Shown here piece after piece: positions 36,810-48,756 of a stretch of DNA of 64,000 bases. Made by a program: the position numbers and the translations under genes. The notes beneath the pieces were generated by a model, which was not told where the DNA came from, searched no databases, and saw only the letters and a list, made by a program, of their open reading frames with translations. The DNA is from Hygrophila difformis (taxonomy: Eukaryota > Streptophyta > Magnoliopsida > Lamiales > Acanthaceae), in the NCBI GenBank assembly GCA_030278955.1, contig JAOANR010000006.1, forward strand, positions 11,679,915 to 11,743,914, written 5' to 3'. Positions within the stretch are counted from its first letter, which is position 1. Every line of letters begins with the position of its first letter.

Positions 36810-36938
36810 TTTTTTTTTTTTTACTTAACAGCCTATACAGGCTAGGAAATGGGTGGTGGGAGCCCATACCACACAAATTATAAAGAGAATAAAAGGGAGG
36901 GATAGGGAGCCGGTGGGGAATTGAACCTCAACCTTCCC
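36810..36938 (-). mobile_element. SINE family A, 5'-truncated
   Basis: Reverse copy with a leading T-run, ACACAAATTATAAAGAG and GGGGAATTGAACCTCAACC. Target duplication TAGTTAATTTGAA at 36797-36809 and 36939-36951. Confidence 0.9.
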
Positions 36939-37306
36939 TAGTTAATTTGAACTTAAGCTAGTGTTGGGATAGATATTAATGAGTTTTAAATAAAAAAATA
37001 CATGCATAAAATATAATATTTAATTATATGTAATACTATATAATGTACTGTATGTACACAATTTCAGTACAATAATTTATAAAATCCCATTATTTTCCTA
37101 ATTAAATAGTACAAAAGTGAAATAAAGCACACCTACAAAATTCGAGACTCCCGACTTGATGATATGTTGTGAAAGAAAAAGGTCTTGAAAATTTGTAATG
37201 GTAAATTTAAATTAAATGATTATCGATTAATTAAATAATTAAGTTGAAAGGTGTGTTGAGACCAAAGCTTCGTACTTAATCAAACAATCCAACCCATACA
37301 TTATTT

Positions 37307-37459
37307 TTTTTTTTTTGGTAAACAATTATGTGCCGGCAAATATGTGTGGGAGCTCAAGCCACACAAATTACAAAGAGGAAGAATAGGAGCCAGGTGAGAA
37401 TCAAACTCCCAACTTATGGTTGGAAGGCATAGAAGATGACCACTGGGTCAAGTCCATTC
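37307..37459 (-). mobile_element. SINE family A
   Basis: Reverse copy with a T-run, CCACACAAATTACAAAGAGG and GAATCAAACTCCCAAC. It is bounded by CCAACCCATACATTATTT at 37289-37306 and 37460-37477; part of the duplication overlaps the T-run. Confidence 0.9.
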
Positions 37460-38081
37460 CCAACCCATACATTATTTGTAACGGTAGGGGAAAACAATGA
37501 GCTATAATTGCTACCACTTGCTGGTAATTGCTACTTGTATAAGTGTATTAGAAATTGACATCCAAAGCGGGATGTAAAATATACGTGAAATATAAACTAT
37601 TAAGTCAAAATCGTACTAATATTTTAAAAATTAGAATTAAATTAGTTAGAAAATAAATAAATAAATATCTACAATGTAGTAGTAGTACGTAAAATTATGA
37701 AGGGGGCAAATGGAAAGGGGAACTGCTCCCCAGGCCCCAATCCCCTTCCACTGTTCTTCACACGACATATATCCCTCCATGAAGATTCTAGAATAAAAGA
37801 ATGAATGAATTTTTATTTTTTATTTTTTTTTTCTTAAAAAAATTGCTTCTGTGAACACAAAAACGTACAAGATTACAGTGGACATCCAACTCTCCTAAAG
37901 AACAAATCCAGGCTATTTTATTTATTATTTATTATTATTATTATTATTATTTTTTTTTTTGGTCTGAAATGACAAAAACGTGAAGCCAAACCCATCTCAT
38001 GATTTACGTTTATTTCATTGGTACTATCATTGCCCAACTTAGATATACTAACTTCAAAGGCGGCCAATATTAATAATAGTA

Positions 38082-38271
38082 CTCCCTCCGTCCCACTCCA
38101 AGTGTCTGGTTACTGTTGGGCACGGGAATTAAGGTAGAGTTGGTATGTGAGTATATGGTGGGGTCCACATAGTTGTTGGAGGGGAAAATTATTTCTATTT
38201 ATAGAAAGAAGACATTTGTAATGGGACATCCAAAAATAGTAAGTAGGACATTTGGAATGGGACGGAGGGAG
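38082..38271. mobile_element. Short Stowaway-like MITE (190 bp)
   Basis: CTCCCTCCGTCCCACTCCAA to GGAATGGGACGGAGGGAG with TA flanks. It is about 96 percent identical by eye to 40889-41077. Confidence 0.93.
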
Positions 38272-38442
38272 TAGTAATTAACATGTTCGATCATCTCACC
38301 AACTCCTGTATTAAATAATCTAACTTCAAAATTTTGAATTGTACTTACAACACTTGTAAAATTTACCCAAGTTGTTCAATTGAAACATCCTCGATCAGAT
38401 CAACTCCATAATAGAGAGTAAACTCTCTTAATTCATCAGTAA

Positions 38443-40343
38443 CACTAAAAGAAAATTTTCGTTTTACCGACCCCAAAATGGGGTCGGTAACTAAGTTTTA
38501 CGGGTCGTCCAGGGGTTTACCGACCCCAATCGCGGGTCGGTAATTTGATGGTAGGTGATCTGGCGCCGACCAAAGATTCTGGGGGTTGGGAGATTACCGA
38601 CCCCATGGGAGATTACCGACCAACATTGGGGTCGGTAAGCGAGGTCTAGGGACTTCGAGGACCCGGAATTACCGACCCCATATATAAAATGTGCTCAGGA
38701 AAACTCGAACCCACAACCTCGCGTCACCTAGCCACAACCCTAACCAGCTGGGTTAACCTTTTACACTACCAATGGTAACCCGTGTCATATACTCCCTCCG
38801 TCCCGCGAAGATTGAAGCCTTTCTTTTGGGCACGGTAATTTAGGTAGTGGAGTTTAGTAGTTAAAGTGGTGTGGGTATTTGTGTTTAAGATTATAATGAA
38901 TTTTGATATTGTTTATTGTTTAACTTTGACTTAATATTATCGTAGTGATGTAATTTGAGAAAAATATTCAAATGTGGTCTTGTTAGAATCGTCTAATCGT
39001 GTAGTTTTAGAATATATATTTTATACAATTTTTATTTGTATCAATTTTGTAATATTAAGAGTTAAAGAAATATAAGGGACTTTGTGTAGGAAAGTAATAA
39101 TGCATTGGAATTTGTGCAGAATAGTAAAAGTAAGTATTTTTAATGGGATTTGACAATAATTAAGATTCTAATCAAACTTATATTAATTTAATTTTTCTAA
39201 AAACGGAAAGGGTTCAAACTTCGTGGGACACCCCAAAAAGGAATAGGGTTCAAATATCGTGGGACGGAGGGAGTATATTAATTTCTCCCCAAACGCTGAA
39301 GAGGGAATTCGAACCCAGGTGAGATACATTTCTCACTCGCGCGCGTGCCATCCGAGTACACAACTTTTCATGTTATCATATGCAATTTGTTAAATATATA
39401 TAATATTTTTATATATAATATGTAATTAATAACTTTAAAAATAATAATATAAACATTGATATTAATTAAATAAATTGTAGAATAATTCATTAATTAAATG
39501 GATAAAATTAATTAAATCACTAATTAAATTTTAAAAAATAGAAATTAATATGACTAAATAATAATTACATTAAAAAATTTATAAAAATATTTAATTCCAT
39601 AATTAAAAAATTAAAAAATAACATATGCAATATAAAATTCAATAATAAATATGAATAATTCGGTCGGTAATAGCGTCCCAATATGTTCGATCGCGAATTT
39701 CGATCGCTAAATTGACCTTTTTGTAGTTAATTAAATTAAAATATAAATATAAACTAAAATTAAATTAATTAAATAATAAAAATTTATTAATTGAATAAAA
39801 TATAAAATAAAATTAATTAAATCAAACAAATTAAAATCAATTTATTAAATAAAATAATAAAATTATTCAAAAATTAAAATAAATTTAAAGAATAATATAA
39901 ATTTATTTTTAATAAAAATGCTATGAAGTCCAAATTAAAAATAAAATTAATTAAATAAAATATTAAATTCAGTAATTAAATTAATAAATAAATAATTAAA
40001 TTATAAAATAATTAAATAATTAATTGGCTCAAAATAAATAAATAATTAAATTATATAAATAATCAAAGAAATATTAATTAAGAAATAAAATAAATAAAAA
40101 AATGGGAAAAAAATTGAAAAAAAATACAGACCCCAATTGGGGTCGGTAATTGTTACCGACCCCAATTGGGGTCGGTAATGGGGTCGGTAATGCCGACCAC
40201 ATTAATTGTGGTCGGTGTTTTGGTTTTCGAATGTCCCTGGGCCCAATAACGACTAAATTTACCGACCCTACTTTGGGGTCGGTAATGGGTCGGTAAATCC
40301 GACTCGTACTATGATGGTGGTAATTGGACTTTTTCTTGTAGTG
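38443..40343. mobile_element. Non-autonomous CACTA element, copy 2 (opposite orientation)
   Basis: 1901 bp with termini CACTAAAAGAAAA and TTTTTCTTGTAGTG and target duplication TAA (38440-38442 and 40344-40346). It shares GGGGTCGGTAA palindromes, AT-rich interior and tRNA-like segments with copy 1, in reverse order. Subtracting the nested MITE at 38792-39273 leaves about 1.42 kb, close to copy 1 (1403 bp). There is no transposase. Confidence 0.9.
38792..39273. mobile_element. Compound MITE nested in CACTA copy 2
   Basis: Termini CTCCCTCCGTCCCGCGAAGA and CGTGGGACGGAGGGAG with TA flanks. The interior (about 38885-39130) contains motifs of the 27169-type MITE (GTCTTGTTAGAATCGTCTAA) without its own CTCCCTCCG ends. 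Copy 1 has an uninterrupted site here, which shows insertion after the CACTA copies separated. Confidence 0.85.
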
Positions 40344-40346
40344 TAA

Positions 40347-40888
40347 GCCTACGTGCGCTTTCATTTCATTCAATTCAATAGAAATGTATAGTACTAGTGT
40401 AGTAAGTTGAGGAAAAATGAAATGGCAACTCCCTTGAGTTAAGTAGTTATGGTGTCATTTTTGGAAATTCTCTACGGCAATACTTATATCATATTGTGTC
40501 AGTACTGTCGTTGGATTTGGTGTCAAGAATTGCTCACTTGTTAAAGTAACAGTAGAAGTATTAACAAATCCCAGTTTTGATGTTGAAGATGTAGCAATAT
40601 TATCAACCCTACCCCTCTATATAAACTGTCAACATATCAACAGATGAAATATCAGATTTTATGATCATCACCACCTCACAACCCACAACTTAATTATTAT
40701 TAATTTCTTATTAGGATTGCTTTGCTTGCTCTTAGTATTATTCTTGTGTATTCTTTCTATTTTATGAGTAGTATATTACACAGAGAGATGGATAAATTAA
40801 GTAGTACTAATAGTAGTACATGCAAACTTCTCTTTAAGACAATTTACAACCATTTCAATTGGCCAAACAATTTCCTCCCTATTTTATA
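40347..40888. other. Intergenic DNA between CACTA copy 2 and MITE
   Basis: No gene or element was recognised. Confidence 0.45.
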
Positions 40889-41077
40889 CTCCCTCCGTCC
40901 CACTCCAAGTGTCTTGTTACTGTTGGGCACGAAAATTAAGGTAGAGTTGGTTTGTGAGTATATGGTGGGTCCACATAGTTGTTGGAGGGGAAAATTATTT
41001 CTATTTATAGAAACAAGACATTTATAATGGGACATCCAAAAATAGTAAGTAGGACATTTGGAATGGGACGGAGGGAG
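40889..41077. mobile_element. Short Stowaway-like MITE (189 bp)
   Basis: Near-identical partner of 38082-38271, with the same TIRs and flanking TA. I see about seven differences, including one indel in GGTGGG(G)TCC. Confidence 0.93.
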
Positions 41078-41079
41078 TA

Positions 41080-41992
41080 ATACATATATATCGACATATA
41101 TATTTCCCACTTGAAATTGGTGGGGCCTAAATAAGTTGAAAACGTGTCACAATAAAAAAAAAAAAGATAAATAAAAATAGAATACTTGTATCTGTGTGTG
41201 GGAGAAGCTTCCTACCGCTTACGGATAGTCGGTGGGTGCCATGCTATCCAACCATTAATGCTACTGCTCAATTCTTTCTTTATAATTTTATTTATTTTTT
41301 TTTACCACTTTCCGATTATTTTATCTTTCAGTTTCTGAATTTGAACATTATATTGGCATTTTTTGTTGACGCATAACTAAATAAATAAAGGAAAAAAAGG
41401 AATTCAGTTGAAGTCGTCTTGTGCACACTGCTCACTGCACAATGTTATTATTGGCGTTGTTCGGAACTCATTTTTTCAACCCTCAAATATGTGCGTTAAT
41501 TATTTCAACTAGTACCCCTTTTAGCTACTAATCATCTTTCATAAGTATATACTATGACTGCATGCGCTTGTTTCCATTTTTATTTTTATTATTTTATTTT
41601 TTTTTGCCTGACAGCCCGCTCGGGCAAGGGAAATACATTTATCCCAAAATACATTTTTATTGTTTCCATTTTTATTGTTGAAAATACATTTATTTATTCT
41701 TTTGGGTGACAGTTGAAAATACATTTATTAATAGCTTAAAAAGATTTATCCCAAAAAATATTATAAACCAACAACCGAATCCAGGATAATAGTCGTATTT
41801 CAAAAGCAATTCTGAAACAAGTAAAAAAAATAAAAATAAAAAGAATTAGAGGAGTATGTTATAAATAATGTGATTTACTGCTGCGAATAATAACAATTAA
41901 TTTTACTGCATTTTTTTTATTTTTTTATTTTTTGAAATTTTTGCTGTTACATTGGGATGTTATTTTTGCAATAAAGCTTCTTCAACATAATA
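41080..41992. other. Intergenic DNA
   Basis: Contains A/T homopolymers and AAAATACATTTATT repeats (41625-41730). Nothing gene-like was found. Confidence 0.45.
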
Positions 41993-42165
41993 TTAGGACT
42001 TGCTCAAGTAGTTAAGTTTCTATTTTCCAACCTAATAGTTGGGGTTTCGATTCTCCACCCTATATTCTTTTCCTTTACTCCATTGTAATTCGTGTGGACC
42101 TACTTTGGTTTTAGTCATGGGAGAATTAAGGAAACAAATTAATACCAATAAAAACCCGTTTCATT
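41993..42165 (+). mobile_element. SINE family A, diverged
   Basis: ACTTGCTCAAGTAGTTAAG, a B-box-like GGGGTTTCGATTC and CATTGTAATTCGTGTGGAC match the family. Target duplication not resolved. Confidence 0.7.
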
Positions 42166-42256
42166 TAATTCATATAGTTACATTGTTGGTTCTTTTATCA
42201 TTAAAAACTTTCACCATTAAAGAATGATATATTTTTTTGAGAAATTTTCACAACCT

Positions 42257-42287
42257 GGCCTTGGCCTTGGCCTTGGCCTTGGCCTTG
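42257..42287. repeat. (GGCCTT)n microsatellite
   Basis: Five consecutive hexamer units directly upstream of the SINE at 42296. Confidence 0.9.
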
Positions 42288-42295
42288 AGACATAG

Positions 42296-42463
42296 GAATG
42301 AGACTTGACCCAAGTAGTTATGTTCACTGCCTTCCATTCATAGGTTGAAGTTCAATTTCCACCCGGCCCTTGCCTCCCCTTTATCCCCATTTGTAATTTA
42401 TGTAGTTTGGGCTCCCACACACCTTTGTCGATACACATGTATCAATATTTACCAAAAAAAACA
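42296..42463 (+). mobile_element. SINE family A
   Basis: GACTTGACCCAAGTAGTTA, GGTTGAAGTTCAATTTCC, TTTGTAATTTATGTAGTTTG and a terminal A-run. A diverged target duplication around GGCCTTGAGA..CATA and GGGCTTGAGAGGCATA is likely. Confidence 0.8.
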
Positions 42464-43411
42464 TGGGCTTGAGAGGCATATATGTTTCTCTATTTGCAAA
42501 TTCAGTTAATGTTATGTTTCTTTGTAGTTCTTTATTTGATTTCATTTCCCCTTTTGCCAATTTTTGTAGCTTCTTTTTTTTATCCTCTGTCGTCAAATTT
42601 AAGAAAGAAAAGATGGTATTATATATTAGTATTATAGAACACAACACAAATAATATTATCTTTTTGTGTACATATTGTTATGTAATGCAAATATTAAGCA
42701 AACACACCTTTTTAAAGGGTATTTGGATAAATTGTAATAAAATGAATTATTTGAATATTGTGTTTTTAAAACGTAAATAATCAGTTTAGCCGAAAAAAAT
42801 ATGCTGCAGACCTGATGTGAAAAGAATATTATGTGTTTTATTAACAAAATTTTAGTAACATTAAAAGCAACGAAGAGCATTTAACAAGTTGATTGAATAT
42901 GGTTGTTTCATTCAAAACTTGTGCATTTTCTATTAATATGATTTTATTATCATGATATGATAAGTGATAGTAATGTTTAATTAAGAATATTTCACTGGTT
43001 TTAAAGTTTTAAATATTGTGATGAAAGAGTAGTTTTGTGTTGATCTCCTTCCTGTCCTTTGTAAGCTTCCTCCTTGTATCTAGTACTATGAGGACATGTA
43101 GTTATTTGTTTTTATTGAGATTGAAGAAGAATAGAAAGACATGTCAAATTTGAGTGGTTATTTGTAATGGAGTGGGCACATCATCAAGTATGAACCTTTG
43201 ACCATTACACAGCCCCGAGTCCGACCCCCGCCTGCCACTATGCATGCCCCTCTGTCCATCTGGCCTTCCAGCTATATAATCCCAATTCCAATTTTTTTTT
43301 TTCTTCTCTCTTTTCATAAAAAATGCCCTGTATACAATCGGAGTAACTTTTTTTTTTGATAAGCCAGTGTAAGTGTAACTTTAATATTACTGCTCTATAA
43401 GTACTGTAGTA
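42464..43411. other. AT-rich intergenic DNA
   Basis: ORFs here (for example 42463-42780 plus and 42381-42647 minus) lack any recognisable domain and have AT-driven composition. No gene is called. Confidence 0.45.
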
Positions 43412-43584
43412 CTACTTCATTTCTTTTTAAGTGTAACATTTTTTTTTTGTGTTTCATAATAAATATTACATTAACATATATGGAATGCTTTTGAAGGTAA
43501 AAAAATTCCACTAAAGCACTTTTATTCCTTGTATTAAATCCCGTGTCAATTTTTTATGTTACATTTATTTAGAAACGGAGGGAG
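43412..43584. mobile_element. Short Stowaway-like MITE
   Basis: CTACTTCATTTCTTTTTAAG to TAGAAACGGAGGGAG with flanking TA and an internal GTGTAACATT..ATGTTACAT inverted pair. It lies 270 bp upstream of the GATL start codon. Confidence 0.75.
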
Positions 43585-43853
43585 TAATAAGTAACGATAC
43601 TGTATTTTTCGGGGATAAGAGAGGGCCTTCAGTAACTATACTGTATTTAAATTCTAGGTAATGTGTTTTTGTTTTGTTATAATAGTAGTACATATACCCG
43701 GCGGTGTCCCCCAAAGCGTGTAGTCTAACTTGAGACTCAATCCAACATCCCCATTCCCCACCCCAATTCAGGATTCAACAACCACCCCACCCCAAATCTA
43801 TGTAATAAAAATCCCCGAATCCTCCTTTTCTCACCAAATCTTGCACAAGAAAT

Positions 43854-44919
43854 ATGAATCATATTCATAATCCCAAGCACACCATTTTCCTCCTCCTCCT
43901 CACTCTCTTCACCACTACTTGTCTATCAGTTCAACAATTCAGAGAAGCCCCCAAGTTCTACAATTCCCCAGAATGCCCCCCATCTGTACTAACCTCCCAG
44001 TCCCCCCGCCAACGACACCAATTCCAGCCTTGTCTGCTCAACCGACGCCGTCCACGTCGCCATGACCCTCGACGCCGCCTACATCCGCGGCTCCATGGCC
44101 GCCGTCCTCTCCATCCTCCACCACACCTCCTGCCCGCAAAATCTCTTCTTCCACTTCGTCGCCTCCGCCTCCGCCGCCCACCCCGACGGCTTCCTCCGCG
44201 CCACTATCTCCGCCTCTTTTCCTTATCTGAATTTCCAAATTTACCCCTTCCACGACACGGCCGTCGCCGGACTTATTTCTACCTCCATCCGCTCCGCCCT
44301 CGACTGCCCCCTCAACTACGCCCGTTCCTACCTCGCCGACCTCCTCCCACCCTGCGTCCGCCGCGTCGTCTACCTGGACTCAGATTTGGTCCTCGTCGAC
44401 GACATTGCCAAGCTCGCCGCGATCCCCCTCGCCCCCGACCGCGTCCTCGCCGCGCCGGAGTATTGCAACGCCAATTTCACATCCTACTTCACGCCCACCT
44501 TCTGGTCCAACCCTTCCCTCTCCCTCACCTTCGCCGATCGGAAAGCCTGTTACTTCAACACCGGCGTGATGGTCATTGCCCTCGACCGGTGGCGGGCCGG
44601 CGACTACACCACCAAGATCGAGGAGTGGATGGAGCTGCAGAAGCGAATGAGGATCTACGAATTGGGGTCCCTGCCGCCATTCCTGTTAGTCTTCGCCGGG
44701 AACATTGCATCGGTGGATCACCGCTGGAACCAGCACGGCCTCGGCGGCGACAATTATAGAGGCCTGTGCCGGGACCTGCACCCGGGACCTGTGAGCCTGC
44801 TGCACTGGAGCGGGAAAGGGAAGCCCTGGGCGCGGCTGGACGCCAGCAGGCCCTGCCCCCTCGATGCACTATGGGCGCCGTATGATCTGTTGAAGCCTCC
44901 CTATTCGCTTGATTCTTGA
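43854..44919 (+). CDS. GATL: Galacturonosyltransferase-like (GATL, GT8) with a one-base frameshift
   Basis: This is an intronless GT8-family gene, a Golgi type II glycosyltransferase implicated in pectin or xylan assembly. The first frame, from 43854, gives a hydrophobic signal-anchor ([16 protein letters not shown]) and the GATL N-terminal motif [14 protein letters not shown]. The rest lies in another frame, beginning in [20 protein letters not shown]. It continues through the metal-binding DXD in [13 protein letters not shown], the block [15 protein letters not shown], and HWSGKGKPW near the C-terminus. The switch falls at or just before a C6 run at 44002-44007: upstream, the second frame has TAA at 43990-43992. 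Removing one base from the run would give 354 aa, within the family range. All catalytic motifs are intact, so a sequencing or assembly error or a very recent null allele is likely. Third-position GC is very high (44050-44900), unlike the surrounding DNA. Confidence 0.9.
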
Positions 44920-46549
44920 AATTTGAAAAACCAAATTACTACTCCACTTTTTTTTGAAAAAACTGTACAGTTGATTTTGCCCGTTTACTTACAGGGTGTC
45001 GTTGATTGTCCTTGTAATAATTACACAACACTATCTGCAAGTAATGATGGTGTTGCAGATACTACTATATACTTAAGGTATGATCTCTTCGATCTGCATA
45101 TTCTGTACAGTGAAAGTGGGAAAGGAAATTTTTGGGGGATAAACTGTAAAAGTTTTTCCTTTAATTAATTTTGAATTTCTCAAAAAGTTAAGTAAATGAA
45201 GTAGTAATTACTACTACCTCAATCCTCCTTATAGTAATAGTGAATGCCCTGTTTATTAGGGTTGTCATCTGTGGCGGACCGACCACGAACCTCAGCACCA
45301 TTTAATTTGTGCTTGATTTTTTAATTTCTATTAGTAATTTTTCAATTCCCAATTTCTTTAGGGAAGATTAATTCAATTATAATTGGAATAGTGGAATTAT
45401 TTAATGAAAGGAGTTTTTTTTATTAGTGAGATGTAGCACTCAAAGCGGTACGAGTATTGGAGTAGTAATTAAAATACTTTATTTATGGATTTCGTCAAAT
45501 TTAAATTCTAATACACGACACGATTATTCCTCTAACATTGTGGTATCGGTAGCTGATGATGGTTCGATTGCAAGAATTATAATGCTTCTGAATAGTAATA
45601 TTTGAAAATGGAATAAAAATGGAAGGATCTAAAAGCCACAGTACAGCCTGTCCTTGATGCTACTTTCTTTGAAATTTTGTATGTAATGTTTCCACGTACC
45701 ACGGTTGTCTCGTACTACAGTAGGAGTATTTCTTTTAGACTATATCCAACCGAAAATACTATACTCAAACCCAAAATGTAGTATATATCATTTCAAACAA
45801 TATTTTATCTCCAACCGAAAATACTACAGTAGGAGTATTTCTTTTAGACTATCTCCAACCGAAAACACTATACTCAAACCCAAAATGTAGTATATATCAC
45901 TTCAAACAATATTTTATCTCCAACCAAAAATACCAAACTCAAACCCAAAAGAATATACCATAGAATATTCCTTTATTTTACCGTTTTATATATACACTTT
46001 ATTCCCTTTTGCGTATGTGAACAGTAGAACACAAATATGCGTTTCTTCTCCGTTCAAACAAGCCGGAAACGCATTTTGCGTTGAGTTTTGGAGCTCGGTT
46101 TGAACAATTTCTCTACTTCATTTTGCGTTTTGCAGCTCGGTTGGAGAGAAGCCCATAGGTGAAGACCGACGACGTTTGAGACTTGGGTGGCCTGAGAACG
46201 TAAGATAAGGAATAAGCACAGGCTAATAATACCCAAACTGTGAATATTTTGGTGTATAGTTAAGGGTTTAGTTAAAGAGATTACTGTTTAATTACACCAT
46301 TCCAAATAGTAACACGGTAACACCAGACCCTTGTTGGTTATATTTTCCCTAAAATTGTAATATAAATTTAATGAATAACAATTTAAAATAATTTGCGGTT
46401 CTAGTACATTTTTTTAAATTTATTTCAAAAAAATTTATATATAAATACTACTCTAATATATATTCTCTCATGCATTTTTTTTACTATGCGCTTTTTTGAA
46501 CAAGTTTTATAAGCTGTTAATTAATGTTTATTTCATTACTAATTGATAC
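44920..46549. other. Downstream intergenic DNA with a 109-bp tandem duplication
   Basis: No gene was recognised. ACTACAGTAGGAGTATTTCT starts at 45714 and again at 45823, an exact 109-bp period. The unit contains TATCTCCAACCGAAAA, a motif of widespread plant dispersed repeats. The ORFs here are repeat-derived. Confidence 0.6.
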
Positions 46550-46670
46550 GTGGGATGAGGATTTGGTCTAGTGGTTAAGTCCCCAACTTTCAACTTTTAA
46601 GTTGTGTGTCGGTTTTCCATCCGACCCCCTATCACTCCAATTTTCCTATTTGTTCATTTGTAAATTGTCT
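46550..46670 (+). mobile_element. SINE family A, 3'-truncated and diverged
   Basis: GGATTTGGTCTAGTGGTTAA and a B-box-like GTGTCGGTTTTCC match the tRNA-related head. The body fades after TTCATTTGTAAATTG. Confidence 0.6.
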
Positions 46671-47041
46671 TTAATTTCATGCAAGAAAGCAGGGAATTAA
46701 AGGGCAGGAAGGCAAACTTATAATAAAAGCTGTCCCTGCAGTGAACAAACAAATTGAAGTCGGCGGTCCTAAAACGAAGTGACTTTGCAACGTGCCATCA
46801 TTATCATGTAAATTTGCGTTTCAAAGGGACAAAACTAAGGGTTCACCATTCGTGGGAGTTTTTAACTAGAGTAAAATGATACTAGTACTACTACTCCTCC
46901 TGTAACCTTGAAGTTACTGCTGTAAATTGAAGTGCGTAGCGCGTTGGTCCTTAAAATTTATAGGCTTAGAAATGTAATCATTTATTACATCAAGCTTATG
47001 ACAGTCAACTTGTTAATTTCTATTCTATGGGCAGTCATATA

Positions 47042-47304
47042 CTCCCTCCGTTCAGAAATAGCTGTCGTTTTGACATAAATTACAATTAACAAGAAATATC
47101 ATGATTATTGTTTCACTTTCCAATTTTGTCCCTCCTTTATTCACACAAATCAAGAAAAAGTAGAGGTAGAATGGATAGAGAATGTGTAATATTTATGTAA
47201 ATAAGAGGATAATATTGGGAAAACATGATATAAATATGGAAAGTAACAACCATTTTGGAACACTTTTTATTTCTAAAAAGACAACTAAAAAAGAACGGAG
47301 GGAG
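47042..47304. mobile_element. MITE, AAAGACAACTAAAAAAG subfamily
   Basis: CTCCCTCCGTTCAGAAATAG to AAAAGAACGGAGGGAG with flanking TA. Homologous to 57453-57710, and its right end to 28662-28906. Confidence 0.9.
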
Positions 47305-47655
47305 TATAATCTAACATCCATTTCTAGGATCTAGCAAATGAAATCTTCAGTCCACTTATTATATAGGTAACTCGGTAAATCATCACATATACTTTTAGGG
47401 TTGTACGATATCAGAGTAAAATTAATAATGACAAAAATACATAATTGTTACGTGTCAAATGATTAAAAATATGCACGTCCATTCTATGTTATACTTTGAT
47501 TAAATTACAAGTGTTAATACACTTGTCATTAGGAAATGTTGCATGACTTGTACCAATCCCCCATAAATTGCCTTGCCTTCTCCATGGAAATGAAAATTTA
47601 TTTTACTAGTAATAATTCATATCTACATACGCACACCATAGATGCATCCATATAC

Positions 47656-47935
47656 TTCCTTCCTATTTGAATGTTGTTTACATTTGGTCTATTCACGGGT
47701 AGACTTTTATTTAAAATTTTATCATAGTTATACACGTTAAAATATAGTCAAGTCGGATCTTGTTAGAGTTAAGTCGGATCTTGTTAGATTCGTCTCGTCA
47801 TGTAGTTTTTGAATATTAAACTTCTAAAATTTTTACTTGTACCAAATTTGAGTTATTAATAATTTAAAATATGTATTGAACTGCGTGAAAAGTGGGTCCA
47901 TAATAAACATTTGAATACGAACGTCGTATAGTAGT
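47656..47935. mobile_element. Eroded MITE of the CTCCGT group
   Basis: CTTCCTTCCTATTTGAATGT at the left and GAATACGAACGTCG at the right are decayed ends. The interior AAAATATAGTCAAGTCGGATCT is shared with 55040. A short duplication of AAGTCGGATCTTGTTAGA occurs near 47751 and 47770. Confidence 0.6.
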
Positions 47936-48756
47936 ATATGTTTTATACATTACATATGCAAGGTATACATATACATATATGATATACCTCTATATTATTG
48001 ATAAACTGTCATGATCTAATATTATAAATTTCATAATAAATATAAAATTTAAATCATGGAGGACTAGTCAACATATCTATGTAATTATGGGTGCGGAAAA
48101 AACATGGACAAGTTATATACTAGTACTTCTACTTCACTTAGGTCGTGGATGGATAACGAAGTTAAAACAAAGCTACTGTCCTTATCGTACAAGACATGGC
48201 AATTGTCTTTTCAATGGAATATATCTATCCATCCATTTAATTTGTGCTACCCACCTTGCCAATTTTTCTTGCATTTGATACACAACTGACTTTATTGTTT
48301 TTGTCTACTCTAGTTATTTATATTAGTACGAACTAATAATCAAACAAATTTCATCGGTTTCATTTGTCATTGTTCGGAAAAGAAGTGGAAAAAAATAAAT
48401 AAAAAGATATTTATACTCTAAAAGAAAAAAGAAAAGAAAAAAAATGCCTGAAAATGACTAATCATTGTTTGCAATTACACCTTGTCATACAAGAAATTTA
48501 CTGAGGAATGATCGATCTATATATCTTATCTATAGTATATTTAATATGAATTAAGTATATAAGAAAATATTTAAACAATTTGATTTTTTTTTGGGAAGAA
48601 TGTATGTCGGCAGATCGATGTATTATCTGCAATTCTTGCAAGCTCTGTTGACTGCTGTTCATCATATCATAAATTTTACATTGACGAAGATCATCAACTT
48701 CAGTTTATCCATTTTCCATAGGATGAAAAATAAACTACATACTACTACTAGTCTAC

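Noticed and set aside
44038..44869. Minus-strand ORFs opposite the GATL gene
   Set aside because: They are antisense shadows of a high-GC coding region.
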